Assembly (NCBI RefSeq): GCF_000247815.1
Contig: NC_021674.1
Coordinates: forward strand, 34,816,612 to 34,880,611
From: Ficedula albicollis
Lineage: Eukaryota > Chordata > Aves > Passeriformes > Muscicapidae
Reading direction: 5' to 3'
DNA: 64,000 nt
The notes under the pieces were generated by a model. That model was not told the origin of the DNA and did not search any database. It worked only from the letters and a program-made list of their open reading frames with translations. Below, in pieces: positions 41,928-53,971 of this stretch. Both the position numbers and the translations under genes were made by a program. Position 1 is the stretch's first letter. The number at the start of each line of letters is the position of its first letter.

Positions 41928-44900
41928 ACACTTTTGTTAAGCAAAACCTTATCAGTTTTAAAGGCAACAGCAGTGCTGCCCAGAGGCTGATCCTGCCTCT
42001 GCTTCTGCTGTGCTTTTCAGGGGCTGTGGCTGGAGGGGAAGATGCATCATCAGCATCTGTACTAAGGGAGTTTTGTCTGATTGGATTAAAAGCATTTCAC
42101 TTTACACCACTGCCATCCAAAGAGGAGTGGGAGAAGAAATTGGTCTTTCAGCAGCATGGAGAAAGGAGTACAATGGGGCTTAGCAATGGACATGTACAGT
42201 GAACCTGGAGAACAAGATCTAAGTGGTATTATTTATCTTTCCTGCAGGATTTGATAGAAGATACTCAATTTTTTGAGGTTTTTAACACTGTGATTTAAAG
42301 CCAAATCCTTATGTCCTCAAAGTTGAGCTGCCTTTTCAGCTACATCAGATTTATGCTGGCATAAAACTCTCTTGGTTTCAGGGAAGCTAATCTCAGTTTA
42401 TTTAATGTGCTGTAAATTGAAGACTATATGGAAGAAAACCAGCTGAAAGACAGGTTAATGGGAATGTGACCCATGTAGGGGCCAAGAACAGTGACCATTA
42501 TTGTATAATGAGAGAAAAGGACATTCATATTCAAGAATACTTGCCAAAAGCCTACACCTTTTACACTCAGTCTTTAATATCACCAGAATGCCTTGATTTA
42601 TGTTTCTGTCCATTTCCACACTGCTGCTAATACATTTCCATGTCTCTCTGTATATGAAATTACTAGATAAACTATCTCCTTTTTCTTCCCCCTCCATCCT
42701 GCCTGTCCTAGAGACAGATATCCCACATGATCACAGCTACAGTATTCTTCCATGTGGTCCAATCCTGAAAAGTTAATTGCAAGACCTTTTCTGTGGTTAT
42801 TCTTTGGAGGATGTTACAGGAGCAATGTGTTGATGTTGGAGAAAAAGTGGCACATCCAAGCAGACAAGGGTGATCTTTAATGCAGCATGGAAAGAATTAC
42901 AGATGGAAGATCATAGCCATGAAGTTTTAGAGATGAAGCTGCAGCTGAGCAACCTGACTGAATGAATCACTGAAAAGTTTTTATGCCTGTTTAAATTTTG
43001 ATAAAGAGGAATAGTTTCAAAGGACTTGACAGTGGAGATTTTGAACTCACAATATAAAAGCCCACAAAATCCAGTTCCTTGGAATGAAGTGTGATTTTGC
43101 TGAAATGTCACATTTTCCTCTCACAAGAAAAGGACAATTTTCACAAATTAGAGAAATTACAAAATCATATTCTTAGCTACAATTGAAAGGTAAGCAATAA
43201 AATATAGTTGTGGTAAGAAAACAAGACATTTTTTTCTACAATCTTGTGAAAAACTGTTGTATCATTAATATTTTTTTAGTGGAGAAGTGAGTTGTGGTTA
43301 TGGCTCAACAAACTTCAGCACAAATTATGCCAGAAATATCACATGGAGGAAAATCCTTCATTCCCCCAATACTCCCACCTTCTATTGAGAGCTGTAATTA
43401 CAAGGTTCACATTGAGCAATATTATAGAGACACCTACTTGCCTTGCTCTGCTTAAGAATTTGTCAATGCTTCCATTATAAATCTCTCCTTTTAGGGGCTC
43501 ACATGACTGTAAAATTTTGCACTGGATTGAAACTTGGCACAAGATCATAGTAAAAAAGTATGTTTCTTTCCCATAATTAGTTTTTCTTCAAATTTGATCA
43601 TTGAAAAAACCCCAGAAATTACAAAAATTAGAATAAAAACTATTTCAAAACATAAGTTTTCATATGTTTTTATTTGCTTTTATCCCTCTTGATGTAAAAA
43701 AAAAGGAAAAAAAAGAACTAACAAATAGGTTACTTGCAGAGCAAACAGAGCAACGACATTCAACATTAAAGCTGGAATCACAGTGCTCTCTTAGCAGTGG
43801 GTGATCTGTCATTCCATATGGACTGACTACAAAGGTGTGAGTTAAGTATGGAGTTACAGTCTTAATTCTGAATTTCCTTACCTTGGTGAGTTTAAGACAG
43901 ATGCTTAATGTTCTTTGAATGTAGTGGCTTATATACTTTCACTTGAAATGTAGTTTTTGGACATCATGCCCAGAACTGTTTTGAAAGTCTTTCCCCAAAG
44001 GTAGGAAAATGAAAATATGCTGTCATTTCCCACTGCTCCCTTAAAGGAGGGGGTTTGTTTGCCGTTCTGGATTACTGTTCTGATTTTTTTTCCCCTCACT
44101 CCCCCATTAAATGTACATAGAAGGTAAGTTTTTTTCCCCTGCTAGTGAAGACATGAGGTATTGGTATCCACTTTCAGTAATTGAAGGAGAGATTAAAAAA
44201 TTATATTATACTGTATGTATTTTTTTAATTGCTTTAACATTTTAAAGATTTGCTACAGGGAAGGGAAGCGAAGCATTCCAGAACTGAGGGTGAACATGGG
44301 CAGTGATGGGGAGAAGTTACAGAAGTGCCGTGCAAGTGCCAACCTCTAGAGACAACATTTAGTTTACCCTAAGTTTTAAAAATGTGTCAGCATTGTTTCT
44401 CTTTCAAAGAAACACAACGCTTCAGTGAACCTGACATCTCTTGGAGCTGACCCTATTAATTATTTTTGACTTACTGTGTGCTATACATCCACAGAGATTT
44501 GCAGAGAACCAAGTACAATATTGTCAAGGGCTTTTATTCCTTCTTTAAATTTCCTGGTGCATGTTAGAGAGGATAGAGGTAAGGCTAATAGCAGGTGCTG
44601 TGTGATGGGTGTGGAGATATAAATACATCTGTCTTGAGGGGGGAAAACATGCAGAACAGATTAGCAAAATGCATTGTAAATGTGGTATTGTGCCTGGGAT
44701 TTATTTAATACTTGATTTAGGTACATGTTAAAATTTAATCTTAAAATTTAAATTATAAAGTGTTTTTTTAAAGTATAGTGGAGTTTTAAAAAATGTTTTT
44801 AATGGCTCTTCCGCTGCAGGAGTTTGAAGAAAAATCAAGTATTTTCTGAGACTGTGAAACATGCACTTTTCAGCTGAAGGCACAGACTGAGTGAACAGTG

Positions 44901-45048
44901 TCAGACCCTGATCCTTCAAAGGTCGTGCACGTGGTTTTTCACTTTAGACACATCCCTGGTCTCTGCCAATGGAAATTTGGCAGGCTTGACATTCCTATCT
45001 TCCAGGAGTGACTCTAATTGCAGCAAAACACATCAAACATTTAGCAGC
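41928..45048. other. Unique AT-rich non-coding DNA
   Basis: No gene or named repeat recognised in about 3.1 kb. Several mononucleotide A and T runs are present. Confidence 0.45.
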
Positions 45049-45460
45049 ATGTGTTGGTGGGTTAACACCAGGAGATTGTTCTGTTTCCACCCCAGAGCAC
45101 TGAAGCGTGGGTGTCACCCTGAGCACCTCACCAGAAGCAGAAAGCAGGGACAGCAAGGACCTGTAGCTTCATTCCCTGCACAAAGGGGCAAACCAGACCA
45201 ACCCAAAAACTCAGTCTAACCCAAAATTGATCTGCTCTCCTCTCTGAGAATGACTGCTTGGGATGGGCTGTATCTTCTCTAAGCAGGACCCACTGGGCTC
45301 TGGTGGTTTCCACACCAGGGCAGAACTGTGGCTGCTCATCCTTCCTTCCTTCTTGCCATGCCTCTGCCCTCATAACTTCTGCAATTATGAAATAAATTCT
45401 CCTCACAGCTGCTGAGTCCAGTGCCTTGAATGCAGGAGACTCAAAATATACCAGCAATGG
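45049..45460 (+). mobile_element. Possible old LTR remnant (tentative)
   Basis: This GC-richer patch starts TGTTGGTGGGTTAACACCAG, which is reminiscent of bird ERVL-type LTR starts (TGATGGGTTGACCC type). It has an AATAAA at about 45390 and a short 3' segment after it. No target-site duplication, TATA box or terminal CA could be fixed, and no internal retroviral region flanks it. The call is weak; an ordinary GC-rich patch is possible. Confidence 0.2.
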
Positions 45461-46014
45461 ACTTTTTTGAAAGGTAGAAAAAGCTGCCTTCTTTCACTCT
45501 GTAGCAATTTTCCCACTTTAACTCAGATAAATAGCACAAAAGTAATACTCACCAGAAAATAATATGATGGCTCAATTTTTTTATTTAATTGGTTTTTTTT
45601 CTCCTTAATTTAATTTGCCTGCTATTATTATTCATAAGGAAAGGCAAACTGAGTCACAGGAAACAGCAGCACTGTAGAGTTGTCCTAAAATCAGCAGGGT
45701 CTGGATCAGTTCTTTCCTCACTGACAAGGTAATTTTTCCTGCTGTCAACAGTTGCAAAAGAGTTTAATTTTACTGATTCTTTATTCATCCATTTATATTA
45801 TTTGTACTCTTTAAGTGTGTCTCTGGTGAGAGTTTACTTTTTACAAGGCAATACCACATCACCAGCTTTCCCTGTGATGGATTTATTTATTCCTCCTGAT
45901 ACAGATAAAACAAACTCCACCTGCATGTTGAAAAACAGTATGTAGATTTTTTCTCCACAGTTTTTCCACTAGCATATTGCTGTGCATGTTTTTGGTATTG
46001 AGATGTCGCCAAGC
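45461..46014. other. Unique AT-rich non-coding DNA
   Basis: No gene recognised; this is the left flank of the purine tract and CR1 copy. Confidence 0.45.
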
Positions 46015-46076
46015 CAGGGAAGGGAAGGCAAGGGAAGGGGAGGGAAGGGAAGGGAAGGGAAGGGAAGGGAAGGGAT
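46015..46076. repeat. (GGGAA)n purine microsatellite
   Basis: About twelve GGGAA-like units, imperfect on the left and perfect on the right. The tract abuts the 5' truncation point of the CR1 copy, so it sits where the LINE joins older flanking DNA. Confidence 0.92.
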
Positions 46077-46383
46077 CAGGCACAGCATCACAGCTGGGCA
46101 AGGGAGGGGATTGTCCTGCTCTGCTCTGAGCTGGGCAGCCTTGCATTGAGAGCTGGAGGCAGTTTTGGGTGCCATAATATAAAAATAACATTAAGCAATT
46201 GGGGAGTGTCCAATGACAGAAACAAAGATGGTGAAGGGCCTTTAATGGGAAGCTGTATGAGGAGCAGCTGAAGTCACTTGGTCTGTTCAGCCCAGAGGAG
46301 ACTGAGGGAAGCCCTCATTGCAGATACAACTTCCTTGTGAGGGGAAGGGGAGGAGCAGGCACTGATCTCTGCTCTGTGCTGAC
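46077..46383 (+). mobile_element. CR1 LINE 3' region, upstream half (split copy)
   Basis: CAGGCACAGCATCACAGCTG, GATTGTCCTGCTCTGCTCTG and TTCAGCCCAGAGGAGACTGA match the CR1 copy at 35.3 kb block for block. The match stops at CTCTGTGCTGAC (46372-46383) and resumes at about 47115, so one CR1 copy was split by a later insertion. Confidence 0.88.
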
Positions 46384-47114
46384 TGTGGCTGGCCATCTAC
46401 CCCACGTCTCTAGCACAGATGGTGCATAAAGAGAGAAGCTGGGGGCTAGAAGGCCCAGGGAGGGATCATCTCTGGTGCCAAAAGCGCTCAGGCCTCAGCT
46501 AAGAATCAACATCTTAGTCTGGAGGGCAGATGTGGGAAGGGATGAAGGAAATATTCTCCACTAAGAGATGCTGTTTTACAAACTATAAAGGCACACACAG
46601 TTTTCACAAAGGCAGAAGCCTCTACATGCACACCCTGAAGGCGTGAGGAACTTCTCCCAGATGTTGGATGAAAATCCATGGTTACCTTCCTGGAAACTGG
46701 GGAAAAGGATTTCTACACCAACAATTGGTTGGTAAGATGCATTGATTCCTAAGTTCATACTATTTCTACAGTAGCTGTAACTGAAAAGGGTACCTTATTG
46801 TGCACTGTATGTTAACCTACTAGTAGTCCTTTTATTTCTTTTTTTTTTGTCCTTTTTCCACCATAATATACAGTCTATGTTAAGTCTTATGTCTGTAAGC
46901 TTTGAATCTATTAAATAAATAATTAATTTTGTCTGTAAGCTTTGAGTCTATTAAATAAATAATTAATTTTATAATAGACTGAATCAGCCATTATTAAAGA
47001 ACTTGGGAATGAGAGTGGGTATTGAGGTGCTGGCCACCTCAGTAAAGTTACTGCCTGCTGTCAGAGGCTTGGCAAAAGGAAGGACTTATCTAAACCCCAC
47101 GTGCATTCATAAGA
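46384..47114. mobile_element. About 731-bp insertion in CR1, solo-LTR candidate
   Basis: CR1 alignment is interrupted exactly here. The insert starts TGTGGCTGGCC and contains a TATA-like ACTATAAAGG near 46582 and AATAAAT signals near 46915 and 46955. The flanking pentamers CTGAC/GTGCC can be read as a degraded target duplication, because both correspond to the same CR1 position (GGTGACCAG in related copies). Size, TG start and AATAAA fit a solo LTR, but a terminal CA is not evident and I do not recognise the family. A 40-bp duplication lies inside it. Confidence 0.45.
46891..46970. repeat. Tandem duplication, 40-bp period, 2 copies
   Basis: GTCTGTAAGCTTTGAATCTA at 46891 is repeated at 46931 with a single A-to-G change. 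Each copy carries an AATAAAT motif, so a polyadenylation-type signal has been doubled. Confidence 0.95.
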
Positions 47115-47386
47115 GTGCCCACTGAGGACCTGAGGGAATGGCCTGAAGCTGTGTCAGGGCAGGTTTAGTTGGATATCAGGGAAAGGTTCATCCCCCAGAG
47201 GGTGGCTGTGCACTGGAACAGCTCCCCAGGGAAGGGGAGCAGCCCAGCCTGGCAGAGCTCAAGAAGTGCTTGGACAATGCCCTGAGGCACATGGTGACTC
47301 TTGGGGTGTCCTGTGCAGGGACAGGAGTTGGATTCAATGATCCTTGTTGGTCTCTTCCAACTCAGGATAGTCTATGATTCTGTGCT
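47115..47386 (+). mobile_element. CR1 LINE 3' end, downstream half (split copy)
   Basis: CR1 resumes with GAGGACCTGAGGGAATGGCC, CCCCCAGAGGGTGGCTGTG and GAAGTGCTTGGACAATGCCC. It ends in the diagnostic TTCCAACTCAGGATAGTCTA and TGATTCTGTG tail. It is in the same orientation and register as the upstream half. Confidence 0.9.
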
Positions 47387-48309
47387 GGGAGTACTCAGGT
47401 GCTTTCAGCTACCTGCCAATGTAGTTCCGAGATGCTTTTGCCATACCAACTGGAGTTAGCCATCATAGTAAGGGCTCCTAAGGACAAACTGCAAAATATA
47501 TGTAACCCCTGAGCCAACCCCTATCTAATTTGCTGAGAAATTTCTTGATTCACCTGCTGAGTAGGAAAAAAAGAAGGAAAAAAACCCCAAAATGTATAGG
47601 AAGCATTTTGTTTTCTTTTTGTGCTTCTTTTCAAACCAGAGAGAAAATGAGAGATAAATTCTTTTAGAAACTGTCTCACAATCAGATTTCATTTCAAAAG
47701 TTGAGACCCCAATAGGAAAATATTTGCAACAAATAGACAAGATAAGGCAGTGAAAGACCCTGAAAGCAAAGGAATAAAAAGTGATAGCATATATTTTCTT
47801 AGCAGGTGTTAGACAGAGATAAGAGTAGAAGGAATAAAACAGAAATTAAATAGTTCCTGAATCTGTGATTGCAAATGGTCAAGAAATTAGGCAATTTGTA
47901 AATCATTTTCAGTCTGTCATATGTGAAATACCACATGGAGGTAATTTCAATGGCAGGAAGACCACAATATTAGCCTCACAGTGGTGGGGGCCTGGCTTTA
48001 TTTCAGACATAAGAGTGCTCCTGCCAGATGTTGAGCCTGCCTGAGATCTCTGAAGGGCAGGAGAGTGAGGCTGTCCCTTCACCTGGTCAATCTGCACTGC
48101 AGCCAGAGTTACCTCCCTGGAGCTGCCCTGATTTAGAGCAGCTAAGAATCTGTGAGAATCTGGCCTTCTGTGGGAATGATTCGTCCTAACTGAATGCTTT
48201 TCTGAAAACATCAGTTAAGACTAAGACAGAAAAAGACTGACTGGGAAAGAAGGAAGTCTCCTTCCTACATGAGTAAGGAAAAACCATAGTCCCTAGACTG
48301 TATCTTTAC

Positions 48310-48312
<3 letters not shown>
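47387..48312. other. Unique non-coding DNA
   Basis: No gene recognised. A 100-codon minus frame at 47909-48211 lacks recognisable motifs. Confidence 0.45.

Positions 48313-48340
<28 letters not shown>
48313..48340 (+). repeat. Poly-A tract (A28)
   Basis: 28 consecutive A. There is no AATAAA immediately upstream and no recognisable retrocopy body, so it is most simply a mononucleotide microsatellite. Confidence 0.9.
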
Positions 48341-48341
<1 letters not shown>

Positions 48342-51300
48342 TGTTTTGCACAGCTTGAGAGCTTAAGTGTTTCTTATCTCTGTCAATTGCCCCAGGGATA
48401 ACTACAAGGGCTCACTGTGCTTCTGCCTGCTAGAATGCATCTGAGCTCGAGCCTGCACTTAATTAGCTGGTCTGGAAGTAAGGGTGTGAAAGAGAGAGCT
48501 GCTGCTGAACAAGCAGGGTGAAGTGCCTGAAGCCAGGGTAGGTATCCAATTCCTGCTCTAATTTTTGAAACATTTTCCCCCTTGGCTGATTAAAAGTAAA
48601 CAGCTCATTTAGAACATTCAAACATTCATCTGGCTCCTTATTACAAAGGACTGAATGCAGCTCTGTACTAGGGAGATCCTACTAGTTTGTTCCTTCAGGT
48701 CAGCTTTAGTTGACACTATTATGTTGAACAATCATTTATGTAAGAAAAGATTTAGTTTAGTTGATATCTCTCCAATAATGCAGTTATCTCTTATTCTGTG
48801 TCTTGCAGAAATTATGTAGCTGGAAGTTGAACATAGCTTATTTAGAACTACAACATATAGGCTACTGCTAAAATAAATTTCATTTAAAATACCATGGCTC
48901 ATCCTCACCTGATCCAAAACCTACTTCAAATATTACCCTTTTCATGGACTCTGTTGATAATTGGGAGACTTCCTCAAATTTAATATTATTTCAACATTTA
49001 GGAACAATTGCCTAGTAGGAGACTCCAGACAACTGAGCTCTTTGCAGCTTTCCTGAAGAAAGAGAAGCATAAAATTCCTTTCCAACTAAAGAACTGATGT
49101 ATTTGCTGCTCACTAAAAGACTGCTTATGAGGCTTCAGGCTCATCTTAATGAAATGCTAATGCAATTAATGTGATATTCACAGATTTCTTTTCTCTTTGC
49201 TCAGCTGAGACTCTGTAGATTAGTTAAAAACTTGTAAATTAAACTCTTTATTAAATAACTTATTTTTACATCTTCAGGTAGCCAAATAGATTATTCTCTC
49301 TCAGAAATAATTTAAACACTTTCTAAAACACTTTTGACAAAGCCCTTACAATGGAACTTCTGTTTGATCACATTCAACCTTGCTGCAGTTGTAGCTTTAA
49401 GCATACATGACTCAGACAAAAAAGAGATTCTAAGTAATTTATGTCTCTCTCCCTACTCAGTGTGTGCTAACCATATTGCCACCCACTTTTTTTTGGTAAA
49501 TGATTTACAGTCCTAGTGAATATAATCACCTGCAGTATCTGAGTCACAGAGAATGTTTTTGAACCCTAAACCTCTGCGGGCATGGAAAGGAACTGAGCAC
49601 CTCCTGCTCCTCATGAGGTCTCAGCAGACTCATAGTTTTGCACATATTCATGCTCTAATTACATCTCACAGCAGGTGTTTCTAAATCATTCTTCTCAGGT
49701 GAAGCAAACTATTTATGCAGGAAAATATTTACCTGAAGGCATGTTCATATTTTCAGAGAACAGGCGGTCCCTCCCACATGTCCTTCAGCAGCTTTAGCAC
49801 AACACTGACTTTATTAAACTTATCCTTTATAAAAAAAAGAAGAGGCAAACTCATGATCCCGATGTTAAATCCTCTTGGACCAACCTAACTGCAAATGGAA
49901 GATCTGGGAATGTATTTTATATTTTTAGCTTACAGGTCTACTGTGACATAATATTATCAGGGACTTGGGCCTCCCACCTGCCCACCCCATCTCTCAGTGC
50001 TCTCAGCTGTCAGATGTAAAGTTCTTTGATTTTAGTGTTTCCTTGTTCTGGGAGCACTTCTTTTGGGTAATATGAAGAGAACAAGAAAAGTAGAGCATCT
50101 TCTGAAAAGGTCAAGCCAGCAACATCCTTGTAGGATTCTATAAGTTTTCTTTTCTGCACCCACCTCTGCAGGGATAGGATTTACTTTTTTCTTTTTTTTT
50201 TTTTTCTCTATTTGTTGGACCAAAAGTCTCCATACAGACAATAATGCTAGTATGCCCCACCCAAACACGAAAGAATTCAGCAACGTGGGGGTCTTTCATT
50301 ACAAAAAGGTGGCAGCCTGTTCAGTACAATGTCATAGTCACTGTTGAAAGTCCTTTAAATAGTTCAGTCCTTGGTATTCCAACCTAAAGTTTCACAAGGA
50401 CAATTCCAATATATAGATATTCTTTTCTCTTTTCCTTTTAGCAAGACAAAACTTTGACATTCTTCTTAAATTACATTAAAGACTTTGATATTAATTTTGA
50501 TGACATGCCATGCTAGAAGTTTTATGATTCTTTAGATCCTTTGCAGAACGTACAACCAAAATACAAGTTCAGGATTGAAAATGAAGCTTTCCCCTCAGGT
50601 TTCCAACAGTTGTAGCCTCACTTAAGGGTGATCTTCACAGCACATGGCCTTATAGTCAATATTAGCATACAGCAAATGTGCACCATTTTAAACATTGCTG
50701 TTTTACCATTACAGTGAGCAGTGAAGTGCTTATGGTCATAGGGCAGCAAAAGGTGCACTCTGGAGAAGCTAAGTTGAATTCTATTGATTTAGTTATTTAT
50801 TTTTAAAAGATTATATTAACAGAGAGAAATAGGAGGGAATAGGGTAGTGAAGAAGTGATGGCACATGGGAACTAGGGCAATAATGTAAATCTCACCTTCC
50901 AGGCAGATCAAATGATCATAGATAATTTCCTTTCTGCAGTTCCCTGAGAAGCCCTCAATATCAGGGAGAAAAGATCTGTGGTGCCCCAGTGCCTTCCCAA
51001 ACCTTCCATTCCTCTCCTTTGGTTCTTAGTGAAACCTCCACATATGGTGAAAGTGGAAGCTATTTTTCATTTGTTTTATTGTATTGCTATGATGTGTTTC
51101 TACCACCCACTCTTTTCACCTACACCCCTGCTCGTTATGAGATCAGTTTTTCTTTGTTTCTTTTCAAAGCTTTTTGTCTATTTCCATTTGTCAAGCTGTA
51201 ATTTTTATTAGTTGTGTAGGTATGCTTCCACAGAATTTTAAACAACAACATCCAGTAACACTGAGTCAGCTGAGGGCACAACCAATGCAGAGAGTGTAGT

Positions 51301-53765
51301 CAGAATAAAAATACCTTTGTGCTTTTCCAGTTCTAAAACAGCTTCAGAGTGCTCCCTTCCAAGCACTCAGGGCTCATGGAAACAGGAATGCCCAGGCTAA
51401 GGACCAGACAGTCAGCTGGGATGGGACCACGTAATATCCTGACATGATCGATTTTTAACATGGCATGATTCCTTCTAGACATGAGAGATTTCCAAAGGGC
51501 CTCTTAAGTAACTTTTTTTATTGCTTCTATGCTTTTGGGCAATATGGCCCAGGCCCTGCCTCCCAAGGGAGCAAAGATTGTGTTCAGCAGGGGACACAGC
51601 AAGTGCTGAGTGTTTGCTGCTAGGTTAGACTTCCTTGAGCCTCAGAGCTGAGAAGATCATTTGGAGACCAGATGCGGCAAAAAAACAAGAAGTTTTCAGT
51701 AAGTGAATTACACTTTTAATATGCTGTTCTCTGCTAGCAGCTCCGTGGATGAAATAATTTTGTACCATATAGTACTGCTGCCTACCATCATGCCCAGAAG
51801 CATGGGTAGAGTTCATTAAAAAAGATGTTAAGAGACTGCTGTTAGGAATGCCAAATCAAGCAGTTAAAAGGTAAGAAATGCCAGCAATAAGCTTGTCTCA
51901 CCAACGACTTTCCTGAGCATAATATTGTAGCCTTTAAATTTATGTTAATAACTGCCCCACAGCCCATTTTTTTTTCATTTGATCAGTGCCTCTTTTGCTT
52001 ATCTTGATCTGACTCTTGTTGAATTATTTGAAACACTCTCACTGCTTTAAGTGTTGCAGTCCTTAAATGATATATTTAATGGCTTTTAGTTTTTGTTTCT
52101 TTACACAAAGGGAAGCTGTTCCCACAATTCCTCAGCATTTCTAAGTGAATATTACATTTAATACTGACTTTCTGATCGCCTTTTTTTCATAATACCTGAA
52201 TATTCAGCCTGGTTAAGTGAGCCCAAAAACAGCTGACTACTTCTTCCAGTCACATTAAAGACTTGATCATAATTCATATGTGTAAACAGGAAGAATTAAA
52301 ATTTCATTTCTTTTCATTTCATGCTTTCTGAGTACTTGGCTTTTTAACATAATAGAATGTTTTCAGCTTAAAAAAAAACCCACAAAAACAAAAGCCACCC
52401 CCTCAAAAACAGCAAGCACCACTAGATTGTGTTATGGGCCATTTTAACAGTATGTCTTCTACTGGATGAGCCCCTTGCCAAATTGTTAGTTCTCTCTTCA
52501 GAGAGAAGTTCCAGGTACACTCAGGAACAGCTCCCACTTTCCCCTTATGAATTTATTTCCATATTCTTAATTCACAAGGCTGCCTGCCCTGCTACCACCT
52601 ATTGGTCCACCACTAGTGCAACAATCATTCTTTAATGCTTGGTTGTTTGTTATTTTTTAATTTGGTAAGAGAGAGACTCCTACCAAAATAGATATTTTAA
52701 AATCCAAGAGTCTACCCTGTGCCATTTTATCCCTTATTGTAACTGTTGCTGTGGCACAGCAGCTAATATAGAAACTCCATAAGCTGCAATGCTATGATGT
52801 ATTACCAGGTACATGGTAAATATTCGATTTGTTTATGCTTTATTTTTATGGTTTATTGCATTACCCATACCACTTATTTCCTATGGTACATAACTTCCAA
52901 GTATCCTATCTGAATCTGAAAAAATATACTCAATTTAAAGCTCTTCCTAGTTTCAAAAAGAAATTTATTCATAAAACCCTCTTTGTAATCAATCCCACCA
53001 AAAAAAAAGCTTTCACATTTTTATAGGTATTTTATGAAGACAGATGTGTAGCAAAGTTATTAGCAGGTTGTCTTACATCATATTCTTCTAGACGATGTTA
53101 TAAATTGAAAAATATGATAATGAGGAAAATGCAATAAGGATTAGTAAAAATACTGATGGCTGCATAATTCTCAGGGAAACAGCTTTCACCTACTTTCATA
53201 GAAAATGTCCTCATGATGTCCTCACCTGCTTTCCAGCACAGAACAAATCGACTGTGTTGGAAACTTGAAACATTGAAATGCAAATGCCTCAAGCACAACT
53301 AGCAGTTCAGTGATTTCCAAACTATTTATCACTGTTGAATTCTGTGCAAGAGGAATTTATTGCCTCAAGGCCTTCAACTGACCAAACAGTGAATAAAATA
53401 AAAAAAGAAAATCTGCTGAATATGCATTTCTGCACAAGTTTCTTCTTGTGTGTTAATTCTTTGAATAGTGTTCTCTTTAAAAGCCTTGTAGGACACCAAC
53501 AATTTGTTGTATCTCCTTCTATTTTTCTTTGTTTTACATGTTTGCTAACATCTTTCTCCATCCTTTTATCAGAAAAACAATTTTATATTTGCAACAGTGT
53601 TCACTCATTTTCTGTATTTTTTAATATTCCAAGTTGAAATTTCTTTTGCATAATTATAAGTCAGGCTTTTTACAGTCAGGCCCCCAAACTTTCTTATTTC
53701 TGATTAAAATCTTCTCTTGTAAATGTCCAGTTTCACTTCCCCTTAAGTTTGTTATTATTTCTGTC
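48341..53765. other. Unique AT-rich non-coding DNA (about 5.4 kb)
   Basis: No gene, RNA or named repeat recognised. The segment 49130-49270 (GCTAATGCAATTAATGTGAT and following) has the homeodomain-site-rich look of conserved non-coding DNA, but that is only an impression. A T-run lies at about 50188-50205. Confidence 0.45.
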
Positions 53766-53971
53766 CCAACAATGCCTGTAGTTCCTAAACAAGACTGAGG
53801 GCAAACACATCATATTACTTTCTCTCTAAGTACCTAACAAGAGGCAGGATCTTTTCAAAGCATTGTAACCAACAATGCCTGTAGTTCCTAAACAAGACTG
53901 AAGGCAAACACATCATATTACTTTCTCTCTAAGCACCTAACAAGAGGCAGGATCTTTTCAAAGCGTTGTAA
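53766..53971. repeat. Tandem duplication, 103-bp period, 2 copies
   Basis: CCAACAATGCCTGTAGTTCC at 53766 is repeated at 53869. Only about three substitutions separate the copies (GAGGGC/GAAGGC, AGTACC/AGCACC, GCATTG/GCGTTG), so the event is recent on a genomic time scale. Confidence 0.95.
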
